The position numbers and the translations under genes are program-made. Positions 12,333 to 24,674 of a DNA stretch of 64,000 nucleotides are shown one piece after another (position 1 is the stretch's first letter; every line of letters begins with the position of its first letter). This DNA comes from Trissonchulus latispiculum (Eukaryota; Nematoda; Enoplea; Enoplida; Ironidae): the NCBI GenBank assembly GCA_030248195.1, contig JASAND010020435.1, positions 1 to 64,000 on the forward strand, read 5' to 3'. The notes under the pieces are model-generated. The model ran no database searches. It had not been told where the DNA came from and saw only the letters and a list, made by a program, of their open reading frames with translations.

Positions 12333-15300
12333 CTACTTTTTACTACAAATATGAACTGCAAAGCTTGCAAGACAATCAGTTTTGTTGTCACAAACAGCAA
12401 TACCACATACACTACACTCGATGCCATAATTCCGCATAACGTCAGTCTCAGTATAAGAACAGAAAGCACAAGCAGACTTTGAACAGGCAACTGTATTTAC
12501 GGCAAAACAATATTCATTATCTTCTTTGGTTTTACGACGGCAAATGAGCGGAAAGACTGCCAAAACGTTGGAATACTGAACGGACGATACACCAATCTTT
12601 AAGTGAAGATTACTGATTAGGGCTTTCTGAACCTGCTGGATGTAATCGTTAAATGACAAATCGCAGAGTCCCAACAGAGCCTTCTTAGCAACGTCCATCC
12701 ATCCATACTTGAGACCAAATAGAACCGTTTCCCAAAGATGATCATTGGACTTGACCCAGGTAGATTCCACAAAAATCTGCACCTTCGTTTGCAGCACATC
12801 AATATCATACTTGTCGGCAAAACGCAAACAACACCAAACTGATTCATCTGAAACAGAAACACTATTGTTACATATATGCATAATAGTTTGAAAGCCACGA
12901 AATTTCTGTTAAAGTTTTAAATTTTCGAATTTTAAAACATTTGACTTAAAATTTTTTCAAAATATGTGCTAATACAGAATGCTAATCAAAAATACATATA
13001 TACATGTGCTTGAGGAGAGACCTGTAGCTCTCCCCCTCCCAAGAAGGGTCCCTTGCCTCCCCCCCCCTCCAGAATCCGGATTTCCCCGTTTGTTAGGCAA
13101 AAAACTGGAAAATCCCGTTTTCAGTGGCTTTCTACCGCCGGTCCCCCCGAATCCGCCTCCTGCAAATGTCTGGTCCTGAATCTGAATCTTTCAAAGTTGG
13201 CCGAAAAACTTGTTTAAATTTATTGACGCTTTTCATTCTGTACTATAGCAAGGTTAACAAAAAAAATCACCCCGAAAATTCGCAAAAAAATCCCCCACCT
13301 ACAGGATTAGTAACAAGCCGCAACTGGAAAATTTTTTGCATGGTAATAGCCAGAGGTCCCAACCTTAACATATGTAAGTTTGACCGCCGAGGCCCAACTC
13401 CTTCGACCAGGGTACCCAAAATAGTCGACCCACCCCAAAACCGACCTTCGGACAACTCCGGACCAAAATTGAAAATTTTGCTATTACTCACTATGGACTT
13501 TGCTTAGCTAACCCATATTATGCATGTAACATGTCCACACTCTGCACTATCTAGCCATATATTGGATACCTTGCCATGACCTCTGGGCTGGCCCACGGTG
13601 GGTGATTTTTTTGCGAACTTTTTCGCAAAAAAAATCACCCACAACTTTTTGTAAAAAGGTGCTGGATGGCTGCTACAGCAAAACTAACACCAAATTCGAG
13701 CTCTACGACCCCGAAAACCTATATAGCACATGTTTTTAGGTACCTCAGACCCGTCTGACCCACTGACTGGCTGTTAGGCATGACCCCGACACTCCGGACC
13801 CCTGGGGAGGTCTGGATCACATATGTGGGCTAAAGCTACATGAAAACAGATGCCAAATTTGAATTCTACGCCCCGAAAAACCTATATAGGCGAGTTTTTA
13901 GGCTTCCTGGACCTTGAAATAAAATTTTTGACCAGTCACGTGACCCTGACCAAGGTAACGTGACCCTGGGTCAAGTCACGTGACCAGTCCAGATGCGAAA
14001 TTACTACGCCAAATTGTTTGCGCTGTGCTTACTAGAGGAATAGAACACCAAACAAGTGGATTCCTAGCTTCCTGGAGTCAATAAACAGTGTCAAGAAAAT
14101 TGGTCATGGTAGCCACTTTGGACCCGGGGGCCGAGCACCGAAATTCGAAGTTAAGCCTACCCAAAAGAAACTTCGGGGTCCAAATTTTTTTACATAATAA
14201 CTCTATGGACTATGCTCTATTCATACATGAAAAGAAAATTTTCATAGCTGTATCCTGAGATTAGATCCATGGGTGATTTTTTTGCGAACCCGTGATTTTT
14301 TTTTGTGAAATCGTTAACAAAAAAATCACAAAAATTTTTTATTACTCTCGCTACACAAGAGCTATCGGCATGAAGTTTGCACCATATATAGAGGGGATCA
14401 TTACCAGTTGATACATACCAAAATTATTTCGATCGGACTTTATTTGCGAAAATGGCAGCAAAAATTCGATTTTTGATTTTTTTATTAACCTTGCTATATG
14501 AGGATTTTAATCATTTCATGGGTCTGGAATTTCTGGATAAAAAGCACCTAAAAGGCGAGCAAATTGTGATTCATAAATTTAGTTAAATTACGTCGCCAGT
14601 CGAATTGAATTGTTTGATTGAATTCACAAGCCAATTCAGAAGTCCGGCCGGCCGAGTCAAAAACCCGGTCGGGCAACCAACTAGTGGTGACTTCCGTCGG
14701 TTCTGAAAATATGCTCATTTAAACGAGCGTAATCGATTTACTATATGCCCCTACTAAAACCCCGAAAAAAGCTGTTTTAGTGACTTTTTTCAACTTTGAC
14801 CCTGGGCGAGGTACCACGGGGCCATGCTGACCAGTGGCCACTTCAGACGGTTTCGGCGATATGATCATCGTTTTCAGCGACCCCGATTTCCTATATATGG
14901 GTACCACCAATTTTCAATTTTAGATGACTTTTGGACCTTTTTTCGGACTTGGTGAAATTTGTCCAGTCCAAAGTCCAAACGTTAAAAGTTCTATTTTTAA
15001 CCATCTGTACAAATCGACCCAGAGCGAAATTGGGAAATCAAACATAAACTTGGTCTGCACCCATATATACGTAGACACTAAAAAATAGTACATATAGAAA
15101 CAATTTGTACATGGGCCGTTTGAAAAAAATCACCGTATGCGCAAAAAGGGCCTTATAAATGTCAAGAAGTGGTCAATACATACAGAGTAAAACCCAACTT
15201 TTAAACTTGTATCAAAAAGTCGATTTTTTAAAAGTTCATTTTCAGGGCACGTTTGGTACATTCAAAAGCTCTTGGTCTGGAGATTTCAAAAATGTAAGCT

Positions 15301-15994
15301 CTAGCTCTCAACTCCTTACCGTTAATTAGTTTCGGCTAATTAACTGTTTTCCTAATTCGCAAAGTGCCTTATAGCTCATGTTATGAGGGGCGCTCCGCGC
15401 ACCCTCATGATATGCAATGCAGCATATAATATAAAATTTTGCACGGCATAGCATCATATATCAAACGCTTGAAAATGCAATGCGTATCCCACATTACACT
15501 TTCGAAGTATTTGAGTATATTTACGCTACAGCTAAGCGGATTAGAAATGCGGCCCGGGCCGGGCTGACTGGCGCAAATGTTCATCTGTACTGCCCAGGCT
15601 TTCTAAAATCTGACTTTGCACCGAGGAACCTACACAGTAACAAATTTTCCCTATCAGAAACTTTACCTCATATACAGCATCAAGTGGTCGCAAACGTAAA
15701 TGTGCAAGTATGTACTATTTTCTGTATGAAAAACAGAGTTATGCCCCTACCTGTCACTGGTGCAATGGATCCAGGCATTAACATAGGTAAGATTGTTTCA
15801 ATCTCTTCAGCGGAGAAATCAACAATTTTCAGTCGACCACTCGTCTTCTCTATTGTCTCCATTTCACCATGAAACATTGTGTTAAATACGGGACTGCAGG
15901 CGGATAAAATGTGTGTACTGAAATGTAATTCAGTTTCCTCCACTTCAATCACCAAATCATCATAGGAAGATTTTTCCTGGAATGAGCGAGCCAT
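12333..15994 (-). CDS. BTB/POZ protein with Cys-rich C-terminus, array gene 2
   Basis: Exons are 15751-15994 (ATG at 15994) and 12333-12847, giving about 252 residues. The donor is GTAGGGG, a weak match, and the acceptor is TTTCAG; the phase-1 junction makes an Asp codon (DESVWCC). The BTB half reads DDLVIEVEETELHF and ILSACSPVFNTMF. Exon 2 continues ADKYDIDVL, then LWETVLFGLKYGW and LSFNDYIQQVQKA. The Cys module reads CAFC, GIECSVCG, then a Cys-rich run ending FAVHIC. The 2.9-kb intron is the longest in the array and contains a complete 1.26-kb TATAGCAAGG element plus another repeat. The coding sequence is open throughout. Confidence 0.82.
13244..14498 (+). mobile_element. TATAGCAAGG element, copy 1 (most diverged)
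   Basis: The ends read TATAGCAAGG and CCTTGCTATA, consistent with a TA target duplication as in Tc1/mariner-type elements. Inner sequence repeatedly carries AACAAAAAAAATCAC and its complement. It aligns along its length with copy 3 (42442-43709, same orientation) and with copy 2 (36895-38159, inverted) but differs by many substitutions. It includes the GTCACGTGAC cluster at 13935-13985. Short ORFs inside are not conserved across the three copies. It lies within the intron of BTB gene 2. Confidence 0.75.
14500..15480. repeat. Unclassified repeat-like stretch in intron of BTB gene 2
   Basis: The sequence style, with CCCCGAAAA, CTATATA and GACCCTGGGC blocks, resembles the adjacent TATAGCAAGG element, but I could not align it. 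A palindromic GAGGGGCGCTCCGCGC block lies near 15387. No exon is recognised. Confidence 0.3.
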
Positions 15995-16730
15995 GATTCA
16001 ACTTACGGATACTGTAAAATAAAAAAATTAGGATTAACAGGTATATATTATTAAGATACTGTTGACATACTTATTTGCGAACGTAATGCCAAGGCAATGA
16101 AGCTAGAAGTTTTAGGTGTCATGGAACCAGGCAAGGCTTAGGAGATAACAAGCCTGCTACAATGCTAGCCTGATTCAGTGTTGACCAATGGGATGGGATC
16201 CCATGGGATGGGATCGGGATGGGATTCAGAACTCATCCCATATAGGAAGGTGGAATTACCTGGGGCCGATTTCATGATAAGTTACAAGTGTTACAAGCTA
16301 CAACTTGTAGGCTTGTAGCTTGTGACTACAAGTTGTGCTAGATTCGGTTTCATCAATAATTTCCTTTAACTTGTAACCACAAGCTACAAGTTACAAGTTA
16401 CAAGCTGTAAAATGCTCTTGCTCAGCTGCATTTTCTTAGCAGTTATTGCTCAGTTAAAGGAGTGTATTACTTCTGCAGTGTTAGCTTTCGTGTTCTGTCC
16501 CGTTTTTAGTTTTTTGTTGCTTTTTTGTATTTGCTAATTTGTCATTGCCTACTATTTTGAAGTTGATTTAATCGTTTCAAAATCCTACTTTTTTAAGCCA
16601 ACAATTTCATTGTGCACTTGCACTAGAAATTTTAAATTAGCACGTTAAAAACAGTTATGTTCATGATTTTTTGATTTTATAATTTAGAATTTCATTATTG
16701 CATATATAATTAATTTGACTATTTCTATCC

Positions 16731-19278
16731 ATGGGCTCCCATACTTCAGCCACATTTAGCCAAAAACTACAGTTTGTCCGATGGCTTATTGAAAATAAGG
16801 ACAAATTGACTGGATCCTTTAGCTCAACTCTTACCAAGGAAGACAGAGTTAATTGCTGGAAGGAGATTTACAACAACTGCCTATCAATTGGTATTGCTTT
16901 CCCGAAGGAAAAGGACTACACATATGTTCGAGACATATTTTGGCCTAACATTCGCCGCCTAACAGTGGTAAGTTTCTGCATGAATCCTAAATTGATACCT
17001 AGTACAGCATTGTTAGTTTATATTTCCGCAAATCAAAACTATAAAACGAGACATGTTATCAATGTTGATATAGACATGTATGAGCGAATTCACGAACGCA
17101 GTTTACAAATTTCATCGAAATCGTTGGACTAAGCGATTTCTTGTTTCAATCCCATCATTTTCAGGTAGATCGAGCTCCTCTGCTTCCAAATTAACGTCTT
17201 CAGTAACCGCGGCCCCAAGCCCAACCATTTCTTCCGCCTCCGCTGGATCAAACGATAACACCAAATTATGCAAAACAGCACAAGCTTTAATAGCCTCTGC
17301 AGCAAACATAGGGCTAACCCGCAGTTTATTTAAGCAAGCAAAGCGATTTTTCATCACTCCAAAAGCATTCTCCACAACACGGCGAGTCTTAGAATGAGCC
17401 TTATTAAAGTTTTGCTCAGCGTCACTCATTTCGTATTTCTGAATTGGGGTAATCAGCCACTGCTTTAGGGGGAACCCCGAATCTCCTAAAACGATGCCAT
17501 TGGGAAATGGGCGCCACCCTTCATCATCAAATTTCGTCGCTAGTGCACTGAGTCTCAGAACGCGGGCATCGGGAACACTTCCAGGCCACTTAGTGTTGAC
17601 GTAGTAGAATTTGTAGTCTGGGCCACAAACCATTAAGCAATTCAGAGAATGGAAACCTTTCCTATTGACGTATTGATGTTCGTCTTCGGAAGGAGTCTTA
17701 ATCTCCACGTGCGTGCCATCAATACAGCCGACTACGCACGGTAACTCACCCAATGCGTAAAACTGGTTTACCATCTTGCGTAAATCAGCATTTAAGCTTG
17801 GCCAGCTTACTACCTCGGCAAATAGAACAGAATTAATGACTTGGACTACGCGGTGAACCGAGCGGCAGAGTGTCGATTTAGATGGACCATGGGCATCGCC
17901 GACTAAATGATAAAACCCCCCCGTAGCTAGGAATCGGAGAGTAAAAAGTAAGTGTTCACTAGCAGAAAGAGCCTGACTGCGTCTGGTTTCCGGTTCGAGA
18001 TGCGGACCAATCCGAAGCAATAACTGCTCCACTAAAGTCCGAGAAAGTCGGAATTTCTCCACAAAATTGTCCACGTCTAGGTTTAAGTTAATCCTAGGTT
18101 TGAAGACACGAGGTCTCGGCTCTCGTCGCACTGCTGGTTCAAATAAATCATCACTGTCGCTGGAATCTTCCATCTGGTAATTAAAAACGGAACGGAGCCT
18201 GAAGAATAATATCGAATAATGATAATAATACAAGCGTATATACTAGAATAACAGCATTGAACACTTTCACTACCATGTACTAAACATGCTATATATGTTA
18301 AATGGGTGCCGTAGGTAATTTATTAGAGGGAGAGATTTTTGTTAATTAATCAATGTTACATTATGAAATCACCAACCTTTTCGGGGGTCAAAGGTTAACA
18401 AACCGAGCATGTCTAGCGTGTTTAGTACATGGCAGTGTAAGAGTTTCATACTGTTATTCTATTATGTACGAAGAGTACATACGTAATGATTGTAGACAGG
18501 CTCTCTGTTATCACAGAAAAAACTATGCTATGCGCGCTATCGGCTTACCCTCCCAACCCCGGTTTAACCCGCTCCCACACCGCCCCTGTATAGGTAAGCC
18601 GGTAGCGCGCATAGCATAGTCTTTGCTGCGATAACAAAGAGCATGTCTGCTGTCTTACTCTTATCATTATGTATATATTCTTGATAATACCAATACAACA
18701 ACTTCTGATAATAATAAGGTTAATGTCTATTTTAGTCCAAGAAAGACAAATCTCGGAAGACTGGAGAAGGAAGAGTGGATTTTACTGAATTGGACAAGCT
18801 TGTACTTGAATATCTTGGTGAAGAAAGTCCAGCGGTTGCTGGTTTGCCTGTCGCGGAAAGTTTCGAACCAACGCCCTCGCCAGCGTCTACCATCACTGAA
18901 AGGGACACTGACAGCCCCGTTAGTGGTACCGTCGTACAGCATACCAAACCATTTACCCCAGCCTCATCGAAGAAGCGGGTTCGTTCAAACAATGTATCAC
19001 CTACAGCGGTCCGATTTGATAGCCGATTGAACGAAATGAAGGTGGAAAAAATGGGTGCCGAATTGGAAAACCTACGACTAAAAAACTACAAGCTCAAGCT
19101 GGAAATCTGGAACCTAGAAAATTCTTTGGGTCTGCCTCATCGGTTTCCTATTTCAGAAAGATCTATTGGTGCCGTTGCTGCAGTTGAAGCTCATCAGTCC
19201 TTTCCACCTGCCGCCGAAGCGTTGCCCGGATTCGCAGAAACCTTTGGATATAACGAAGTGCCAAGATCCCAGTGGTAA
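16731..19278 (+). CDS. Harbinger Myb/MADF-like DNA-binding protein (two exons)
   Basis: Exon 1 is 16731-16967 (79 codons; donor GTAAGT, phase 0). The best exon 2 is 18736-19278 (acceptor TTTTAG), giving about 259 residues. Exon 1 resembles the trihelix Myb/SANT/MADF fold of Harbinger accessory proteins, with FVRWLIENKDKL, then CWKEIYNNC and FWPNIRRLTV. Exon 2 is acidic/Ser-rich, then a basic patch (SSKKRVRS), then a coiled coil (KMGAELENLRLKNYKLKLEI). This domain order is typical of the protein that recruits Harbinger transposase to DNA and the nucleus. The intron encloses the whole transposase gene on the opposite strand. Splicing is inferred from sites and frame, not proven. Confidence 0.72.
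17112..18173 (-). CDS. HARBI1-like DDE transposase
   Basis: A 353-codon intact frame. I start it at the Met of MEDSSDSDD, because the 20 upstream in-frame residues (to 18233) are hydrophobic and lack protein character. The DDE_Tnp_4 nuclease motifs are present: GCIDGTHVEI (Asp at about 152), VPDARVL, VLGDSGFPL (Asp at about 231) and RRVVENAFG (Glu at about 268). An N-terminal helical region contains FLATGGFYHLVGDAHGPSKST, the helix-turn-helix-like segment of the family. The length fits the 350-400 residues usual for Harbinger. It cuts at the element ends and inserts into 3-bp targets. No frameshift or missing catalytic residue is seen. Confidence 0.93.
   Translation of the reverse strand: MEDSSDSDDLFEPAVRREPRPRVFKPRINLNLDVDNFVEKFRLSRTLVEQLLLRIGPHLEPETRRSQALSASEHLLFTLRFLATGGFYHLVGDAHGPSKSTLCRSVHRVVQVINSVLFAEVVSWPSLNADLRKMVNQFYALGELPCVVGCIDGTHVEIKTPSEDEHQYVNRKGFHSLNCLMVCGPDYKFYYVNTKWPGSVPDARVLRLSALATKFDDEGWRPFPNGIVLGDSGFPLKQWLITPIQKYEMSDAEQNFNKAHSKTRRVVENAFGVMKNRFACLNKLRVSPMFAAEAIKACAVLHNLVLSFDPAEAEEMVGLGAAVTEDVNLEAEELDLPENDGIETRNRLVQRFR
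18470..18690. repeat. Hairpin (foldback) inside the Harbinger element
   Basis: Bases about 18505-18552 pair with 18591-18640: the arm contains CTATGCTATGCGCGCTA and the loop is about 37 bp. Weaker similarity continues outward. It lies in the intron of the Myb-like gene, upstream of the transposase. It is either a nested MITE or a regulatory hairpin of the element. Confidence 0.55.
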
Positions 19279-19912
19279 CTTGGAAAAGGTTCAAACTTAC
19301 GTCCTAGAAAGAATATATAGTTGAAACGTGTTTGCTAGTTTTTTGGATTAAATTCCGTTGTTTCTGCTGCTACTGATGTTAATGTTGTTGAAAATGAATA
19401 AAAAATTGAATATTAGAATTAAATTATGAGTTTAAGTTATCATAGCAAATGAAATAACACAAATTTAAAAAATTAGCAAAAGTTAACGGACTAAAATCGA
19501 CTAGCAGACAATCAAACGTTTGCAGAATATAAGCCTACAAGACAACCTTCGACTTGTAAACTTGTAAGGATATTTTTAGTTGCTTGTAAACTTGTATCTT
19601 GTAACTTGTGGGTTCGTGAAACGGGAACTGGAAATTCACTTGTAGGACACTTGTGAAAACACAGCTTGTAGCTTGTACCTTGTAACTTGTCATCAACTCT
19701 TAGTGAAACCAAAATCGCTTGTAACTTGTGACTTGTAACACTTGTAACTTATCATGAAATCGGCCCCTGGGACTAAATCCGCTTTGACAGTGGAATACCA
19801 AAATTTTGGATTTTGAATTTTGAATTTTGATAATTGTTTCAAAAGAATAAACTTTAGCAAATTGTTTCAAAAGAATAAACTTTAGCAAATGCATCTTCAT
19901 TATTGTGCTGTG

Positions 19913-20455
19913 TTTGGTCAGGAGTTTATAATACCTAGAGTAAGACACTCAGCTCTTCCTAATAGAATAAGCTTGCAAGATGCTCGAAACATTAAGGCCG
20001 AAATCTCGGTGGGCTTCTCAGCATGTAAACATACAACGCTGACATTTTTTTGAAGACGGTCGTTTTCGACAAATTAAATACTATAACTTGAGCTAGGAAA
20101 ATCGTACAGCAATAATTTTTATATGATTATGTTGCGTAGAACGAGATCTTTTTAACGATATAAAAATTATATAGTTCGGTGTAGGTAATCTCTTACAGAA
20201 CTGGCAATAAAGCATCCTTGCGACGAAAATTCTAGAATTTCATCATTTCTTAGAAATGCGTTACGTCGTTGTTGAATGTTATAGTATCTAATTTGTCGAA
20301 AACGCCCGTCTTTAAAAAATGATATCGTTGTATGCTTACATGCTGAGAAGCCCACCGAGATTTCGGCCTTAATGTTTCGAGCATCTTGCAAGCTTATTCT
20401 ATTGGGAAGAGCTGAGTGTCTTACTCTTGATATTATAAACTCTTGGTTTGGTCGA
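19913..20455. mobile_element. Foldback element with about 178-bp arms
   Basis: The arm 19913-20089 is inverted at 20277-20455, with a spacer of about 187 bp. Shared text includes GCTTGCAAGATGCTCGAAAC and CGAAATCTCGGTGGGCTTCT. The arms have diverged by point changes and small indels. No coding capacity is seen; the ORF on the right arm is a by-product of the repeat. No target duplication was identified. Confidence 0.6.
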
Positions 20456-21090
20456 ATCAAGATTTTGGTATCGGATTGACCGTAGGCTAGCCGCTTAGAC
20501 AAGTGTTTCATAAATTCATAGATTCAGAAGTCCTGCAACGTGTAGAGCTGTGCTGTACCGCGCTTGTTTATTGATTTTACTTTAAATTTAATATTAAGTA
20601 TCAAATTGTCTAAAACTGTCTAATTCACGCTGATTCAAATTTTAAAAATTTGATGAAATGTTTGCAAAAGAATTAGAATTCCAATTAGAACATAGAACCT
20701 CCCTCAATATGCCTGTGTAATTAAATTTTTTGAAATAACTAACTAGAGTTCATAGGCATAATGCTATCAAGAGTGCATAATTGCACTATATACAAGAAGA
20801 AGAGTAGGCCACTAGAGGGCTCCTCTTCTTGGCATTGCGTAACGGTGCTCCGCGAATGTTCCCCCGGTTGGTGGAGGGGGGGTAGCTCTCTTCGACAAAG
20901 CAAACCCCCTGTTTGGTGGGAGGGTAGCAGAAAAGTGCCTGAAAATTGTATATCCTGTATTTGAGTGCAACTGTTGACTTGGGACGGGTCAACCTATACA
21001 GATAAGCACTGAGTGACGTCTTCAAACCAGCCAACTCTTCGTTTTCATCACTTCCTATACAAGAGTAACTTTACATTACGATGTTTCAAT
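20456..21090. repeat. Dispersed repeat copy in otherwise featureless sequence
   Basis: Bases 20763-20857 match 7988-8078. After it come G-rich and C-rich runs (20860-20930). No gene is recognised in the rest. Confidence 0.4.
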
Positions 21091-24016
21091 GCTGCAACTA
21101 GAGTTGGGACCGGTTCCACTAGAACCGGTTGGAACCGGAACCGGAACCGGAACCGGAACCGAACCGGAAGGAATTTTAGAACCGGAACCGGAACCGGAAC
21201 CGGTAGGATTTGGAACCGGCCGGTTCCACTCTTAAAAATGGACTTGAACTAATATTTTGCAGGAGTTTAAATTTTGCAAAAGCAGGATTTTGCTTTTGTG
21301 GTTGCCATTCACTGTTGCCATTCATATTGTCTTTTTCAAGCTAGTGACTGAAATTGAAACTTAAAATCTAGTTTGAACTGAAACTAAACAAATTTAGACC
21401 TGAAGGCGAAATATGTAAGATAAGACTGATAATAATTAAGAGTTTCAAACTAAACGTGAAATGAAGGTACAATTATTGGAACTGAAACTGAAGCTGACAT
21501 TCCATAGAATAAATTTAGACCCTAAACTGAAAACGACAGCTTCAGCTTCCACTGAGGGTGACACAAACTCACCGCTTCCCCTTTTCATCGAGGCACGTTT
21601 CAGGTTTCACTGAAGCCGAGGCATAGAATTAAGAGAAATTTCAAATGTTTCTTTGAATCAACACTAGTGACATTATCCCGTCTGTTAAGACAAAAATTAA
21701 ATGTTAAACATACTTGAAAAATTAGGAACATGTATTGTAAGGGAAAATTTCTGCTTCCTTTATTCCGGAAGGAATTTCGTAATTTTTTGTTTTCATGCTT
21801 CTGATTTTTCAAATTTTGTTAAGTAATTTTGTGTGTATTACAAAATGCAGTTGTGAAAATGTCTCTAAATTAATTTTAACAAATTTTTGAAATTTTCTGT
21901 TCTAAAATTCCAATTGTAATTGATGAAAGACGGGCACTTTCGTTCAGACGTGAACGATACATCGCCGAATGAAAACTTTAAGCAGCTTACATATTTGAAT
22001 ATTAACCTCATAGAAACTTTAAGCAGCTTACATATTTGAATATTAACCTCATGAGAGCTGGATGGGATGTAGTCGGAAATTGAGTATATTTTCTCAAAAA
22101 ATTGGTAGATGGAAGGTGGTGTTGTCAGCATGCAAGATTTAAGCAACATTTTTTAAAAAATAGTAAATTTTAGAGGAGTAGAAAACTTCGAAAGTTGAGT
22201 ACTTATTTTCTTATTTTTAAGCTATCGGCAACGGAGACGAAAGTCAATCAAAGTTCAAATAATGGAACAGCATGTAGAAGTATCTGTTAGCTATTTTGTG
22301 TAATCAAGCGACTGTACATTTCCTCGTTGAATATAACTTTAATATATATGTTCTTCTTTCCAATTTGGCTTTCAGCTTTTAAATATTTTAAATGCATTTA
22401 TATGTTTTGGAAACTATTTGCTTCTGACACTATACTCTTTTTAAAGAAATAAAAATTTACGCTCCAGTATATATCAATTCTCAGCATGTTTTACTGAAAC
22501 GTTGTGCAGTTTACAAGATTCTGTTCAGAAGGCGCAGTCTGCATTTATGGAATGGAATGGAATGGAATGAAATGAACAACCGCCCCACAGTACGCAAACA
22601 TCACGTATAATTCTGTTTGCACATTTGTACTGTGGACCCACCTCATGGATTGCACCTGTTCGCCCCTAAGCCCTACTATTCACAAAACGGGAGAACTACA
22701 TAGCACACAGTCATAATTTCATGTTATATATACTCCAAAATACGCAAACAGACGTACGTACGCTGCTCAGTTGCCCCTCGAACAAGTGCAGTCCACAGCT
22801 TTTGATAGCACTAAACTTTGTAATCGTCGTCATGTATGTAAATTAGTATCAAAAAATTTATATACTTAAACAAATTTGATATCTCATTTTCGCAATAATA
22901 TACGTATAAACGCATACGTATCACATAAAAGTATCTAAATTGGCATCAAAACGTTTATATACCTAAACAATTTTGATTTCTCAAATTTTATATATATATA
23001 TATACATATAATGTATGTATAAACGTTGCCAAATCTAGCAAAAAGAAATTGAAATATATATTCAAGTTATTTCAACTTTGAGAAAAATTGACATGCAATT
23101 TTTCTTTAACAAAAGCTGTTCCCCTAGCGTATGTAGGTATGCTACATCTCACCTACTTACCCCAAACTACCTTGGTGGGATCTAGACCGTGCAGACTACG
23201 AATAACTGTAACTGGGCAAATCTGGATTTGTACGATAAACGAAAAAGCCCTTTAGATTCTACATAGATACTACAGATATTCGTGGGACCCAGCCAGCACG
23301 GAGAGGCTGCAGCATACCAGTTCATTTCATTCACCCTCCCTGGGAGTTATATTCATCAAAATTTGCATACATTAGTAATCTGAATGGGGCACAGGATTAC
23401 AATTTCATTGGTGGGTCCCTACTGTACAACATATATACTAACTATAATGTGCAAGCATTGATAACATGAACCAGAGCTATTATGGGCGGTTATGGGTGTA
23501 CATACGCACCATCTGGTGCCTTACAAGCACACCCACCTAAAATTTCATCAAATTAGTCCAAAAGCATATATAAAATGTTAGGTTTAACCCATTTAGATGC
23601 ACAGTAGAATCTTACCGTGAATTATCGAAACAATTTGCTCGACCATACTAAAGTTTTAATTTTTTTACAAGTTTTAGTGTATGTTGTGCATATAGTAACA
23701 GCATTTGTATTCAAGGTAAGGCAAAAACTTTAAAATTCTAAGTAAACAAGAAAGTTTAACCCAGTTGGTTGTTATCGCATTACCTATTCCAATTGTTTTG
23801 CAGTATTGCTTTATAATTTTGATTGTATAACCCTTGCTGGGGGCCTGCATCCAATATTAAATAATGTTAAAATGAAACTACGAATTTTGTACTTGGAACC
23901 TGGAACCGGAAGCTAGAACCGGAACCGGAACCGGAACCGGAACCGGAACCGGTACTGTAGAACCGGAACCGGAACCGGTTTTGAAAATTGGAACCGATCC
24001 CAACTCTAGCTGCAAC
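21091..24016. mobile_element. hAT-like element with GGAACC subterminal arrays (2.9 kb)
   Basis: The perfect 8-bp direct flank GCTGCAAC occurs at 21091-21098 and 24009-24016. The element 21099-24008 has inverted ends TAGAGTTGGGACCGGTTCC and the complement of TAGAGTTGGGATCGGTTCC. Inside both ends are tandem GGAACC hexamers (about 21120-21230 and 23895-23980). The interior is AT-rich with a 40-bp tandem duplication at about 21970-22050. No BED finger or hAT dimerisation motif is readable in any frame, so it looks non-autonomous despite its length. Confidence 0.8.
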
Positions 24017-24670
24017 AATGTTTCAATTGTTGAAAGCATATCATTCAGCTAACAGACTGTCCCGCAAAGCCTTTATTCTCATTTTCAGAGAAAACTATTC
24101 AACTTTATTGAAATCAAAAAGCAAAGCAGAAGAACAGAACATAAAGCAGTGGATAACAACAGCTACAGTGTTAGTGAAAAGCTACCCAGCAGTCAGAGAT
24201 AACGCAAGCTTTAGTAAACTGCAAAACATAACTTTATCCCTGGAAACATGAAAAGAATGCAAATATCAAACAACTGAAGTACAAAACTGATGCGAATGTG
24301 CCAAAGTAAAGAAAAGAAGGACGAAAGCGCCAAAGACGTTCTCTTTTAAAGGAGAGTGTTCCACAATTCAAAGTATTCGTGCAGCTACATCCTTTTATAG
24401 GTACTAGCTAAACGCAGCGAACGCAGTGCAGCGATAATAGGAATTTTCAGCTAAAGGTAATCAAACGATTCAGTTGAGGAAACGGTAGAAAAACACATCG
24501 TGCGACACAGTACAACTACAGACACAGAGTGGCATAAACAATACACAAAAAAGAAGCAAAACAGGATCAAATCAAGAGAAAGCAAACACGCAACGAACGT
24601 AATCTTTGATAAAACTACTATTGACTAAGTGTAGAGAATACACGCATATAATGACCATTAAAGCAAAACG
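24017..24670. other. No gene recognised
   Basis: Purine-rich sequence downstream of the hAT element. The frame crossing its right edge (to 24251) is mostly outside the element and has no recognised domain. Confidence 0.4.
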
Positions 24671-24674
24671 TATC

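Larger units (their letters stand above)
16260..19769. mobile_element. PIF/Harbinger DNA transposon, apparently complete
   Basis: The element spans 16263-19766 (3504 bp) with 35-bp inverted ends (16263-16297 and 19732-19766) beginning GGGCCGATTTCATGATAAG. The 3-bp direct flank CTG occurs on both sides, as expected for a Harbinger target duplication. Subterminal regions (about 16285-16410 and 19540-19750) are packed with ACAAGTTACAAG-type repeats that probably serve as transposase or partner binding sites. It encodes a DDE transposase on the minus strand and a Myb/MADF-like protein on the plus strand. Both frames are open, so it may be recently active. Confidence 0.88.

Noticed and set aside
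16731..17132. Reading the Myb-like ORF as a single 133-codon gene
   Set aside because: After the GTAAGT donor at 16968 the frame loses protein character and overlaps the transposase end, while a matching coiled-coil exon with a good acceptor exists at 18736 in the same phase.
22987..23020. TATA-rich tract as a promoter
   Set aside because: Simple AT repeat inside a hAT element with no gene downstream.
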